From Eubacterium brachy ATCC 33089 (GTDB taxonomy: Bacteria > Bacillota > Clostridia > Peptostreptococcales > Anaerovoracaceae), in assembly GCA_000488855.1 (NCBI GenBank), contig KI535284.1:417726-481725 (forward strand): 64,000 bases of DNA, read 5' to 3'. A program made the translations under genes and the position numbers. Every line of letters starts with the position of its first letter. Position 1 is the first letter of the stretch. The notes under the pieces are model-generated. The model ran no database searches. It was given only the letters and a program-made list of their open reading frames with translations, and was not told the DNA's origin. Below are positions 36,012 through 45,532 of the stretch, in pieces.

Positions 36012-37562
36012 TTACTTATCCAGCGGTTTCATTGTCGGGAACAGTATTACATCTCTGATTGAAGCTGCATTTGTGATCAACATGATGACTCTATCTATGC
36101 CGATTCCAAGACCTCCTGTCGGAGGAAGTCCCACTTCCAATGAATTCACGAAGTCTTCGTCCATTGGATGTGCTTCATCATCGATACCACCATCCAACTG
36201 TGCCTGCTGTTCTTTGAATCGTTCGTATTGATCTATGGGATCGTTCAACTCGGAAAAGGCGTTAGCAATCTCCCATCCGTTCATATAAGCCTCAAATCTC
36301 CTCGTGATTCTGGGATCCTTTGAATCTCTCTTTGCCAGCGGGGAAATTTCAACCGGATGCCCTGTGACAAATACCGGTCCATCTAAAAATCCCGGTACGT
36401 CTTCGCAGTAGGTTTCAAACATTTCAGCCAAAATCTTACCTCTGGTCCATCCGGCTACTTCTTCCTCTTCCATGCCGTATTTAACCGCTGCAGCTCTAGC
36501 TTCTTCATCCGTATTCAGCACGGCAAAATCCACCCCTGTAATCTGCTTTACAGCATCAGACATATCTATTCTATTCCAGGGTGGTGCGACGTCAAATTCC
36601 TTGTCGCCATAAATGACCTTTGTGCTGCCGTTAGCTTTAATCGCCGCCTTTGATACTATCTGTTCCAAAACGTGCATGGTATCTTCCATATCGCCGTAAG
36701 CCATGTAACATTCCATGGAAGTGAATTCAGGATTATGGTTTCTGTCCATCCCTTCATTTCTGAACATCTTGCCCATTTCATAAACCCTGTCAAATCCGCC
36801 TACTACGAGTCTCTTTAGGAACAGTTCGTTGGAAATCCTAAGTTTCATATCCAAGTCCAGCGTGTTGTGATGCGTGTTAAACGGTCTCGCATTGGCACCG
36901 CCGGCAATGGTTGTCAGAATAGGAGTATCCACTTCCAGATATCCGAAATCTTCCTCCAACACTCGCTTTATTTCCTTGATTATAGTCGCTCTCTTGTAGA
37001 ATGTGTCTCTCACGTCTTTGTTCATTATCAAGTCGACATATCTCTGTCTGTATCTCAAATCCGTGTTGCTGAGTCCTTGCCATTTGTTGGGTAAAACCTG
37101 CAACGACTTACTCAAAAGTTTAACTTCCGATGCCTTAACCGATATTTCCCCGTGCCTGGTTTTAAAAACGGTACCTACGACGCCCAAAATATCTCCGATA
37201 TCGTACGCTTTAAACCATTTATACTCTTCAGGAGTTATGGCATCCTGTCTCACATAAACTTGAATTCTGCCTTCTCTATCTTGAATATCGATAAAAGACG
37301 CTTTACCCATATCTCTTTTCGCCATTATACGACCTGCGACAGATACTTGTTTTTCTTCCATATTTTCGAAATCATCCTTAATAGGTTGACTGTACGCATC
37401 TATATTCCACGTTTCCACGGCAAATGGATCTCTACCTGCTTCCTGCAGTTTTTTCAGCTTCTCTCTCCTGATCTGCCTCTGCTCATTCAATTCTGATTCT
37501 GTTATCTCCTCCGCCACTTCTTCCGCTTCTATCCGGTTTGCATCTAGATTTTCATTTTTCAT
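36012..37562 (-). CDS. lysS: Lysyl-tRNA synthetase, class II
   Basis: A 516-aa class IIb synthetase. It has an N-terminal helical extension and OB fold (QVSVAGRIMAKRDMGKASFI). Class II motif 1 lies near the RQRYVDLI region, motif 2 is FRNEGMDRNHNPEFTSMECY, and motif 3 is GGLGIGIDRVIMLITN near the C-terminus. It follows greA by 38 bp, the common greA-lysS pairing in Bacillota, and ends at a strong terminator. No T-box was seen before the pair. Confidence 0.97.
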   Translation of the reverse strand: MKNENLDANRIEAEEVAEEITESELNEQRQIRREKLKKLQEAGRDPFAVETWNIDAYSQPIKDDFENMEEKQVSVAGRIMAKRDMGKASFIDIQDREGRIQVYVRQDAITPEEYKWFKAYDIGDILGVVGTVFKTRHGEISVKASEVKLLSKSLQVLPNKWQGLSNTDLRYRQRYVDLIMNKDVRDTFYKRATIIKEIKRVLEEDFGYLEVDTPILTTIAGGANARPFNTHHNTLDLDMKLRISNELFLKRLVVGGFDRVYEMGKMFRNEGMDRNHNPEFTSMECYMAYGDMEDTMHVLEQIVSKAAIKANGSTKVIYGDKEFDVAPPWNRIDMSDAVKQITGVDFAVLNTDEEARAAAVKYGMEEEEVAGWTRGKILAEMFETYCEDVPGFLDGPVFVTGHPVEISPLAKRDSKDPRITRRFEAYMNGWEIANAFSELNDPIDQYERFKEQQAQLDGGIDDEAHPMDEDFVNSLEVGLPPTGGLGIGIDRVIMLITNAASIRDVILFPTMKPLDK

Positions 37563-37600
37563 CTTAACTTCACTACCTCTTCACTTTCAAATAAATAGAC

Positions 37601-38074
37601 CTAACTGACGATTTCCATAATCTTGTACGTTATCTTACCATCGATTACTTCAACTTCAACTGTATCACCTTTCTTGTTGCCGATCAAAGCCTTTCCAACT
37701 GCTGATTCATTCGATATTTTTCCCTCAAACGGATCCGCCTCCGTAGCTCCCACTATTTGGAATTTCACTTTTTCCTTGCTGCCCTTTTCCTTCACGATAA
37801 CTGTGTTCCCAATATTCACAATGCCCTCAACCGACGAATCTTCATCGATGATTTTTGCGTTTCTCATCATGGATTCAAGTTTGTTGATTCTCTCTTCCAG
37901 CTCAGCCTGTTCCTGCTTAGCTGCATCGTACTCGGCATTTTCCGATAGGTCTCCGAAACTTCTCGCTTCTTTTATTCTCTCTGCAACTTCCGCTCTGGTC
38001 ACGGATACATGCCTGTCATATTCTTCCTTTATCTTTTCCAGACCTTCCTTGGTTAACAGTACTTCTTCTGTCAT
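37601..38074 (-). CDS. greA: Transcription elongation factor GreA
   Basis: A 157-aa factor that rescues backtracked RNA polymerase by stimulating transcript cleavage. It has the N-terminal coiled coil with the acidic tip (ARSFGDLSENAEYDAAKQEQ) and the C-terminal FKBP-like domain ending GKALIGNKKGDTVEV. ATG at 38074 with GGAGG upstream. It is the first gene of the greA-lysS operon. Confidence 0.97.
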   Translation of the reverse strand: MTEEVLLTKEGLEKIKEEYDRHVSVTRAEVAERIKEARSFGDLSENAEYDAAKQEQAELEERINKLESMMRNAKIIDEDSSVEGIVNIGNTVIVKEKGSKEKVKFQIVGATEADPFEGKISNESAVGKALIGNKKGDTVEVEVIDGKITYKIMEIVS

Positions 38075-38174
38075 ATGTCAATTCCTCCACTTCAATATGT
38101 TCAATATCTTCAAAAGCAGTTTCACTCTCGAAAACATTTTTATCTTCTCTCATTTTTTCTATGCGTATCTGATG

Positions 38175-38203
38175 ATTATATAGAATTTAAGTCTTCTTGT
38201 CAA
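38175..38203 (-). promoter_or_regulatory. greA-lysS promoter
   Basis: TTGACA (38198-38203), 17-bp spacer, TATAAT (38175-38180) on the minus strand: full sigma-A consensus with optimal spacing. Confidence 0.9.
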
Positions 38204-38247
38204 TCCGACGGCTGTTTTTACAGTTTTATCTCACATACCATACACAT

Positions 38248-39348
38248 CTAAACAATCTCCAACCCGACATCGGCACTTCCCGTGCTGTACACCAGGGTTG
38301 CATACGTCAACTGAAACTCCAATACATCACCGATTTTAAGTTCCCTTTCCATGTCTTCCACATCTATTATCGTATGGTCGCTGGAAGCGCCTACAATGGC
38401 AACTCCTTTTTCGACGGGAATGAGCATTTCGGGCAATCCATAGTCCACTTTTCCACCGGCGAGCAAAGCTCGCTTTCTCATTCCCCGGTCCTCGTATGTG
38501 TGTTTCTGACCGAAGCCGTCCAAGGCTATCTCTCCGATAGGATACGTCGCCTTATTTTTTATTTCAATCACTTCCATGTGCAGAGTAAATGCATCTTGCG
38601 AACAGTCTTTTAATATATGTCCCCAATCTTCTTTTAAATCTCGTGTCAACAACATAGCTTCGCCTATTCTCAGCAAGTTGATTCTATCGGGCATGGTCCC
38701 ATCGAGCAATAACGGTAACGCCGTAGTTCCGCCACCGCTTAAGAATTTCAACTTCCTTCCTATCTTCTCCTCTATCTCTTCTGCAATGGCTATCAAGTCG
38801 AGCATTTTGTCTTCGGTTACCTTTATAGCTCCGTAACATCCCAAATTGGTGCCTATTCCCAATAATTCCAAGTTTTTTAGACTATGTTCCACCTCCAGAG
38901 CGCAGCTTATACCCTCTTTGACTTCAAAAAAGCCTTCTCTCAAATCTCCCAAGTCAAACATTATGATGACTTTGTGCACAAGCCCAACCTTCTCCGCTTC
39001 ACGATTCAACTCCCTGAGAATCTCTATTTCGCTGTTCAGAGAAATGTCACAAAAGGAAACTACCTCATCAATTTCGGTCTTCATGGGAATCCTGATGAGC
39101 ATTGTTTCAAAATTGGTTTTTCCCATGGCTTTTCCGATTTGTCTAACTTTCCTAATATGGCTTATTCGGGAAGACGATATTATCTCAACGCCCTCTTCTA
39201 TGAAGATTTCATTCACTTTTTCAATTCCGTTAGCACCTTTTACCACGCCCGCCAAACTGACGTTTTCACTGTGGCAAATCCCCTTGATACATCTGATGTT
39301 TTTCCTCAATTTCTGCGTATCTAAAACTACTTTAGGGCAATTCATCAT
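38248..39348 (-). CDS. orr: PLP-dependent amino-acid racemase, ornithine racemase (Orr) type
   Basis: A 366-aa fold-type III PLP enzyme of the alanine-racemase N-terminal superfamily. The PLP lysine is in AGVVKGANGI (~36). VIIMFDLGDLREGFFEVKEG, GEAMLLTRD, IGEIALDGFGQKHTYEDRGM and GASSDHTIIDV follow the layout of clostridial ornithine racemase, which converts L- to D-ornithine. Its start overlaps the upstream acyl-CoA ligase by ATGA. The expected partners (D-ornithine aminomutase, 2,4-diaminopentanoate dehydrogenase) are not in this window, so a related substrate is possible. Confidence 0.72.
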   Translation of the reverse strand: MMNCPKVVLDTQKLRKNIRCIKGICHSENVSLAGVVKGANGIEKVNEIFIEEGVEIISSSRISHIRKVRQIGKAMGKTNFETMLIRIPMKTEIDEVVSFCDISLNSEIEILRELNREAEKVGLVHKVIIMFDLGDLREGFFEVKEGISCALEVEHSLKNLELLGIGTNLGCYGAIKVTEDKMLDLIAIAEEIEEKIGRKLKFLSGGGTTALPLLLDGTMPDRINLLRIGEAMLLTRDLKEDWGHILKDCSQDAFTLHMEVIEIKNKATYPIGEIALDGFGQKHTYEDRGMRKRALLAGGKVDYGLPEMLIPVEKGVAIVGASSDHTIIDVEDMERELKIGDVLEFQLTYATLVYSTGSADVGLEIV

Positions 39349-41156
39349 TTATTTTCCTCTGCAAACCTGATTATTTTATTCGTCGTATTCTTCAGCAGTT
39401 CTTCTTTCTTAAAATTTATCTTTCTTATCTTCATGTAGACCGGATGAGCTTCGTTTATTCGATCTACGATTTCCCACATCATTTTTATAATCTCGTCATC
39501 GTCGTCCTTTATGTCGCTGTGGAACTCATCGATATATTCCCAATCCACGACAATAGATGCCGCAATTAGCGTATCTTCTTTGTTTGCAGCTTCATCCTGA
39601 TACACCATAGATTCCAGCACAAGTGGGGACAGATTGATTTCGTATTCCAGCTCTTCCGGAGAAACGTTTTCACCATTTTTAGTTATTATTAAATTCTTTC
39701 TCCTGCCTGTGATATAGGCGTATCCGTTTTCATCGATATATCCCAGATCACCTGTTCTGAACCATCCGTCGACTACGGTCTCCGCCGTTTCCTCCGGCAT
39801 TTCGTAGTATCCCAACATAACATTGGGACCTTTTACACAGAGCTCTCCTATCCCCTTCTCATCTTCATCCAGCACTCTCAGTTCCATATTTGGAAAAGCG
39901 ACTCCTATAGAAGATGAAACCGGTGCTGTGTCGGGGTTTAACGCCGCAAGAGGAGCACACTCGGTCAACCCGTACCCCTGAACCACATTTATGCCGAAGT
40001 CTCTGATTCCATCAATTACACTCGGATCTATGGCTGCACCGCCGCTTATCATGATTCTCATTCTGCCGCCGAAGACATTCAGGATATCCTTGAAAAATAT
40101 CTTTCCTAAATTTATTCCGACCTTTTTGGTTTTGTTATTGATCTTTACAATCTTCTTTAATGTGTTTTCCTTGCCTTTTTTTCTGACGTTTTGCCATATT
40201 TTCTTATAGAGTTTTTCAAATATTGCAGGCACTCCCAGAAACATCGTCGGCCTCACTTCCTGCAAGTTCTTTGCGATGTATTTCAGACCTTCACAATACG
40301 CCACGGAAGCACCTTTGTAAATCGGCAAAAGCATACCGCAAGTACATTCATAGGTGTGATGCATAGGCAGGACGGAGAAGAAAATATCATCTACCGTTAC
40401 CTTTAATATAGTTGGTGCCGCCATTATATCCTCAACTATGTTCTTGTGGGATAGCATTACACCTTTCGGATTTCCCGTGGTACCGGAAGTAAACAGCAAT
40501 ATTCTCATTTCATCTCTATCTATTTCCGCATCTAAAAATTCTCTGTCTCCCTCTTTTAATCCTTTAATCCCCAGGTTTATAACCTCTCCAAAGCCTATTA
40601 TATCGTCGTCTCTGCCATCTTTTGTCATATTTATGAGAGTTTTTAGACAATTATCGTCTTTTCCTCTCATTTTCTTAAAAATTTCTTCGTATTTATCTTC
40701 GTATATTATGGCGGAGACTTCCGCTTTCCTTACGATGTCTTCTATTTTCTTTTCGGGCAGCTCTTTGTCTATGGGTACTACCACGCCAACTCCGCAAACT
40801 ACGGCTAAATATGAAATTGCCCACCTTGATGAATTACTGCCTATGATAGCTATTTTTTCACCTTTCAATCCCAACTTTAAAAGCCCTGTACCGAACTCAT
40901 TATACATTTCCAACAGATCTTTGAACAGTATCTTCTCATATCCCTTAGACTTTCGGAATTTTTCATGAAATGCGACTCTGTCTTTGTATAGTTCACAGCT
41001 GCTTTCCACCATGTGCTTTATGTTCACCAAAGGTCTGGCATCCTTATACTTCACATAAGATCTTTTATCGTCTTTTATTCCCTCTACACTTCTTTCAGCC
41101 TCTAAAAGCTCTTTTGCAAATCTGTCTTCATAGTTTGAAGTTTCCATATTTTTCAT
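39345..41156 (-). CDS. AMP-forming acyl-CoA ligase (long-chain type), second copy
   Basis: A 603-aa ANL-superfamily adenylating enzyme. It has the P-loop LLFTSGTTGNPKGVMLSH, then GYGLTECAPL, WFRTGDLGYIDENGY and the hinge ITGRRKNLIITKNGENVSPE. It activates a carboxylic acid, probably a fatty acid, to acyl-AMP and acyl-CoA. It shares many blocks with the upstream copy (FTSGTTG, MLSHRN/MLSHKN, SVLPMHHTYE), so the pair arose by duplication. Overlaps: 4 bp with the upstream ligase, 4 bp with the racemase downstream. Confidence 0.88.
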   Translation of the reverse strand: MKNMETSNYEDRFAKELLEAERSVEGIKDDKRSYVKYKDARPLVNIKHMVESSCELYKDRVAFHEKFRKSKGYEKILFKDLLEMYNEFGTGLLKLGLKGEKIAIIGSNSSRWAISYLAVVCGVGVVVPIDKELPEKKIEDIVRKAEVSAIIYEDKYEEIFKKMRGKDDNCLKTLINMTKDGRDDDIIGFGEVINLGIKGLKEGDREFLDAEIDRDEMRILLFTSGTTGNPKGVMLSHKNIVEDIMAAPTILKVTVDDIFFSVLPMHHTYECTCGMLLPIYKGASVAYCEGLKYIAKNLQEVRPTMFLGVPAIFEKLYKKIWQNVRKKGKENTLKKIVKINNKTKKVGINLGKIFFKDILNVFGGRMRIMISGGAAIDPSVIDGIRDFGINVVQGYGLTECAPLAALNPDTAPVSSSIGVAFPNMELRVLDEDEKGIGELCVKGPNVMLGYYEMPEETAETVVDGWFRTGDLGYIDENGYAYITGRRKNLIITKNGENVSPEELEYEINLSPLVLESMVYQDEAANKEDTLIAASIVVDWEYIDEFHSDIKDDDDEIIKMMWEIVDRINEAHPVYMKIRKINFKKEELLKNTTNKIIRFAEENK

Positions 41157-42904
41157 AGCCGCTCTCCCTCGTTTAAATTGGTGTCAAGATATCTTTTAAT
41201 TTTTTTAGTCGTCGTCTTTTCAAATTCCGTTTTTCTGATGTAGTATCGTTTAATCCTCTTGTACTTAGGAACCGTATCATTTATCTTTTCGATAATCTCT
41301 CCTATTTTTTCTTCTATATAATCTTCGGAAACCTCAGGATTTTCGTTTTCAAATAACGGATAATTCGGAAATATTTCCGCTTTTATAATCACATCATCGT
41401 TTCTCAATCCGTCTATTCCGTGAACCAACGCTTCCTCTATATATTCACTCTCGGTCAGATAGAACTCCACTTCTTCCGGAAAGATGTTCTTGCCGTTTTT
41501 TGTAATTATTACACTTTTCTTTCTTCCCGACACGTATAGGAATCCATCTTGGTCGAAATATCCGTAATCTCCCGTATGTAGCCAGCCGTTTCTCAGCGCC
41601 TCTCTGGTTGCATCGTCATCGCGATAGTATCCCAGCATCACCGACGGTCCTCTACATATAATCTCTCCGATGCCCTTTTCATCCGGATTGTATATTTTCA
41701 CTTCGGTCCCCGGCAACGGCAATCCCGCTGCTGCCGCTTTACTATATCGATCTTTGTTAACCGCTATTATGGGGGAACATTCCGTCATACCGTATCCTTG
41801 AAATATCGGAAATCCCATAGCTTCGTAGTCTTCGATTACCTGTGGATTTATAGCAGCTCCTCCGGCTATAAACTGAGAAATTTTCCCGCCTGTCACATTG
41901 TGAACATTTGAGAAAAGTCTTCTGGTTATATTTCCTTTGTTATAGAGTTTAAACTTGCGGGAAATGTTCATCATTCTCCTGAGCGTTTTATCCTTGCCCG
42001 ACTCCTTCGCCTTGCTGAAGATTTTCTTGTGCATCATCTCAAATATCAACGGTACTGCCAGCATGACATTCACTTGTGCTTCCACCAGATTTTTTTGAAT
42101 ATATTTCAACCCTTCGCAAATTGCAATTGACATTCCCTGATACAATCCCGTTATTACGTGGCAAGTCATTTCGTATGTATGGTGCATAGGCAACACCGAA
42201 AGCCCTACTCCTCCATCTATTATTTTGACGTATTTTGACATATTGACCGTGTTGGATACGATGTTTCTATGGCTCAACATAACACCCTTTGCAAGACCCG
42301 TAGTCCCTGATGTAAACAATAGCACAGCCAATGCATCGCTGTCCACTTCAACATCCAAATACTTCCTGTCACCGTTGTCGAGCAAATCCATGCCGTGACT
42401 CAACAGCCTGCGCAGGGATATTCTACCATCTTCATCATCGCTCAAGTCCATCTGTATAGGATAAGTTAAAGTCTTTCTCAACTCCCTGTCTTCCAGGACT
42501 TCATCCATAACCTTTTTCATCTTCTTTGAGTATATGACTGCCGATACCTCCGCTCTTTTAAGCAGATTTGCGACTTCCTTTTCTTTCAGTTCCCTGTCGA
42601 TGGGAACTACGACTCCAACTCCGTTTGCAATAGCAAAATATGAGATGGCCCAATAATAGCTGTTCTCACCTATAACAGCTATCTTCCTGCCTCGCAATCC
42701 CAAATTTATGAGACTCGTGCCGAGACTTCTAATATCTTCCTGCATTTTCTTGTAGCTTATTGAAACAAATTTTCCCTTCGTTTTATCCTTTACCATGAAC
42801 GCCGGTCTTTGGCTAAACCTTTCAACGCTTCCGTCTATGAGTTCTCTGAGATTTTCCACATCTCTGACTTCATACAGACTTTCTTTGTATTTCACGCTGT
42901 TCAT
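41153..42904 (-). CDS. AMP-forming acyl-CoA ligase (long-chain type), first copy
   Basis: A 583-aa ANL-superfamily enzyme with VLLFTSGTTGLAKGVMLSHR, GYGMTECSPI, WLHTGDYGYFDQDG and the hinge VSGRKKSVIITKNGKNIFPE. It probably activates fatty acids. It lies 66 bp downstream of the C_GCAxxG_C_C gene and ends in an ATGA overlap with the second ligase. Two linked, diverged ligases may serve different chain lengths or substrates. Confidence 0.88.
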   Translation of the reverse strand: MNSVKYKESLYEVRDVENLRELIDGSVERFSQRPAFMVKDKTKGKFVSISYKKMQEDIRSLGTSLINLGLRGRKIAVIGENSYYWAISYFAIANGVGVVVPIDRELKEKEVANLLKRAEVSAVIYSKKMKKVMDEVLEDRELRKTLTYPIQMDLSDDEDGRISLRRLLSHGMDLLDNGDRKYLDVEVDSDALAVLLFTSGTTGLAKGVMLSHRNIVSNTVNMSKYVKIIDGGVGLSVLPMHHTYEMTCHVITGLYQGMSIAICEGLKYIQKNLVEAQVNVMLAVPLIFEMMHKKIFSKAKESGKDKTLRRMMNISRKFKLYNKGNITRRLFSNVHNVTGGKISQFIAGGAAINPQVIEDYEAMGFPIFQGYGMTECSPIIAVNKDRYSKAAAAGLPLPGTEVKIYNPDEKGIGEIICRGPSVMLGYYRDDDATREALRNGWLHTGDYGYFDQDGFLYVSGRKKSVIITKNGKNIFPEEVEFYLTESEYIEEALVHGIDGLRNDDVIIKAEIFPNYPLFENENPEVSEDYIEEKIGEIIEKINDTVPKYKRIKRYYIRKTEFEKTTTKKIKRYLDTNLNEGERL

Positions 42905-42970
42905 TGAGTTCTCTCTTTCTATCTATGAATCTTGCAAATTGCACCGTTTCACTCCGGTTATATCGCAATC

Positions 42971-43417
42971 TTATCGGGTAGAAGTTTTTTTATCAAATAT
43001 TCTCACCGCATCTTCTATACATCCCAAACAACTTCTCAAAACTACTCCGTCATCTTCTCCTCTCAGCTCAAAACATTCAACTGAGCTGTTTTTTTTCTTA
43101 AAATCTGCAAAGCATGCCGCAGAAAACTCTCTTGATTTTTTCTTCGTTTCGCTTTCCGATAATTTACTGTCGCTGTTCTCAAGCCCTGTCAATATGCTCA
43201 TAGCCGTAACTGCTCCACAAACCGATTCGGCACCCATGCCTAATCCGAAACCTTCACTGACCCTGAACAATACGCTTTCCGGCAAATCGTATTTATCCTT
43301 AAAAGCACACACCACCGCCTGGGCACAATTGTATCCCTTAACTTCTTTGTTTTCCAAAGCTAAGGTCACTCTTTCATCCACTGATAAACACTTCTTTCTC
43401 TCTTTTAATTCTCTCAT
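42971..43417 (-). CDS. C_GCAxxG_C_C family cysteine-rich protein, probably redox-active
   Basis: A 148-aa protein with the family pattern: YNCAQAVVCAF, then SEGFGLGMGAESVCGAVTAM, and late cysteines in AACFADF and LRSCLGCIEDA. Members are thought to be redox or metal-binding, but no function is established. The frame is open to 43453; the ATG at 43417 has GAGG nine bases upstream and is preferred. It is the first gene before the acyl-CoA ligases and may be co-transcribed with them. Confidence 0.8.
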   Translation of the reverse strand: MRELKERKKCLSVDERVTLALENKEVKGYNCAQAVVCAFKDKYDLPESVLFRVSEGFGLGMGAESVCGAVTAMSILTGLENSDSKLSESETKKKSREFSAACFADFKKKNSSVECFELRGEDDGVVLRSCLGCIEDAVRIFDKKTSTR

Positions 43418-43540
43418 AATCACATACCTCTTTTTCTTTCTCATTTCACCCATCAGACAGTGTTTATCAATGCATTAAACTCGATTGTCATGCATTTGTG
43501 TTCAATGTTTTCCATACTGTCATCTCATTTTCTATCATAC

Positions 43541-43549
43541 AGTATAACA
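43541..43549 (-). promoter_or_regulatory. Possible promoter before the C_GCAxxG_C_C gene
   Basis: TGTTATACT on the minus strand is an extended -10 (TATACT at 43541-43546). No clear -35. It is the best candidate in 43418-43726; the rest of that stretch shows no gene. Confidence 0.4.
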
Positions 43550-43726
43550 TATTTTCTACAGTAAAGGCTCTATTATATTTCTAATAATACTCAATCCTTT
43601 CCAATATGTTAATATCGTCCGAACAACTTTTGAGCGTCAATTGTCAAATGAAATAAAATTCTACGCGATTTTTCAAATTGTCAAATGCGATTTCACTCGT
43701 CATTTTCTCACACAAACTCATACAAA

Positions 43727-43758
43727 AAAGATAGCTACCTTTTTCAGTAACTATCTTT
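43727..43758 (-). terminator. Partial-wobble hairpin; minus-strand terminator of the second ABC operon
   Basis: Minus-strand RNA AAAGAUAGUUAC/GUAGCUAUCUUU pairs over 12 bp with one G-U, followed by six T. It lies 52 bases after the stop of the second ABC gene. Confidence 0.8.
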
Positions 43759-43809
43759 CCTCGTTGCTCTCATCCATGTTCACTGCATATTTGCTAAGCT
43801 GTCTTTTAA

Positions 43810-45531
43810 TTATGAATGGGATTTTTCCAACATCTCCTGATAAAATTTTGAATTTCGTTGAAGTTCCTCGTCCGTACCGCACGCTTCCACTTTACCGTTG
43901 TTCAGCAGGACAATTTTATCCGCATTTCTAATCGTTCTAAGCCTGTGTGCGATGACGATTACCGTTTTTTCTTTTATAAGCTCAGATAGCGCTTGTTGAA
44001 TAAGACTTTCATTTTCAACGTCCAGTGAAGCCGTAGCTTCATCCAGGAGTATGATTGGGGCATCCTTTAAAACCGCCCTGGCTATGGATATTCTCTGACG
44101 TTCACCGCCGGACAACCTCTGCCCGTTTTCACCTATTACGGTGTCAATGCCCTCAGGCATTTTATCTATAAAATCGCAACATCTTGCGATTTTAGCTGCT
44201 TGCATAATCTCGTCATCTGTAGCGTCTTTTTTCCCGATTTTGATATTGTCTTTTATGCTTGAATTAAAGAGAACAACATCTTGGAATACAATTGAAAAAT
44301 TTTCTAAGAGCGTTTCGGGGTCAATCTTGCTTATATCTTCACCACCGATTAGAATTTTTCCTCTTTCAATGTCCCAGAACCTCGCCGCAAGTTTTGTCAA
44401 CGTTGTTTTCCCGCTGCCGCTGGAACCGATCAAAGCTGTAATTTCTCCTTGTTTCGCCGTAAAACTAACTCCGTTTATAACCGAATGGTCATCATATCCA
44501 AAGTACACATCTTGAAATTCTATGTTGTAGTTCTTAATGTTCATTTGATTTTCACCATCTTGAACAGGCATGGTTTTTATTTCTTTTATCCTTTCAACAA
44601 CAGTATCCATCATGACGATCATCGCCATAAATGTGACTATGCCTTCAATAGGTAGATAGATGCTCACTACCAGTATCAAAAAAGCTATGTACACAAACGT
44701 ATCTATCTGTCCTGCTGCGAGCATGTTTGCACCTACGATAGCCACGCTTACAATTCCAAGTTTCAAAATTGCAGTCGCTATTCCAACAGATACTCCGGAT
44801 ACGACTTCACCCTTGGTTTTTTCCTTGGTGGAAGCATCTAACTTCGTAACGAAATCATCAAACTCTCTATCCTCCAGATTGTATGATTTTATCTGTTCTA
44901 TCTGCTCGATTTTCTCTTGTAAATCATCGAAAACTGCTCTGTTTTTCTTCACCCAACGCCGGCTGACATTCTTCTGTTTCTTCTTTGATAAAAACGCTAT
45001 TAAAAGAGCTACCGGAATTACCCAAAGTGTTGCAATTGCCAATTTCCAATTATATATGATAATCATTATGGAAATGATAGCCGTCGATATAACCGTTGAA
45101 TATATATGGGGAACTGCATGTGAGAAAATGGTTTCATACAGCGTCATGTCATTCATCATCGTTTCTGCAAGATCTGTCAAATCTCTCTTTCCAAAGTACG
45201 AAAGTGGCAACTTTTTAAGTCTGTTGGCTATCTCTATTCTGGAGTTTGCACTTTCGCTGTATACGTTGGTATACAGCCTGATATAGTCCCACCTGGCAAC
45301 TATGAACATCACGATCATCATAACCGCAATAATCGCTACATAGCCGGTAAATGATAGGTTTATGCTTTCAATTCCCTTCAATAGTCCTATATACTGAAAC
45401 AAAAACGTAAAGGCGATCACCGGTGCAAATAATTTTGTCAAATTTACAAATGTGTGAGAAAAAATAGCCTTCTTCAGATTCTTTGCTCCCTTTTCCGACA
45501 TTGCATATCTTCTTACAAAATAAGAAACCAT
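43810..45531 (-). CDS. ABC exporter-fold half-transporter, second subunit of second pair
   Basis: A 573-aa half-transporter: six TM helices, then Walker A GSSGSGKTT, Q-loop IVFQDVVLF, signature LSGGERQR, Walker B IILLDEATASLDVENE, H-loop IVIAHRL. ATG at 45531 with AGGAGG six bases upstream, one base after the stop of its partner gene. Its domain plan is the same as that of the pair at 25938-29388, so the two pairs are paralogous. Confidence 0.87.
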   Translation of the reverse strand: MVSYFVRRYAMSEKGAKNLKKAIFSHTFVNLTKLFAPVIAFTFLFQYIGLLKGIESINLSFTGYVAIIAVMMIVMFIVARWDYIRLYTNVYSESANSRIEIANRLKKLPLSYFGKRDLTDLAETMMNDMTLYETIFSHAVPHIYSTVISTAIISIMIIIYNWKLAIATLWVIPVALLIAFLSKKKQKNVSRRWVKKNRAVFDDLQEKIEQIEQIKSYNLEDREFDDFVTKLDASTKEKTKGEVVSGVSVGIATAILKLGIVSVAIVGANMLAAGQIDTFVYIAFLILVVSIYLPIEGIVTFMAMIVMMDTVVERIKEIKTMPVQDGENQMNIKNYNIEFQDVYFGYDDHSVINGVSFTAKQGEITALIGSSGSGKTTLTKLAARFWDIERGKILIGGEDISKIDPETLLENFSIVFQDVVLFNSSIKDNIKIGKKDATDDEIMQAAKIARCCDFIDKMPEGIDTVIGENGQRLSGGERQRISIARAVLKDAPIILLDEATASLDVENESLIQQALSELIKEKTVIVIAHRLRTIRNADKIVLLNNGKVEACGTDEELQRNSKFYQEMLEKSHS

Positions 45532-45532
45532 T

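Noticed and set aside
38075..38174. T-box or other leader element before greA-lysS
   Set aside because: The leader is ~95 bases and lacks T-box features.
38205..38230. Terminator after the racemase gene
   Set aside because: ACTGT/ACAG forms only 4-5 pairs with no T run; too weak.
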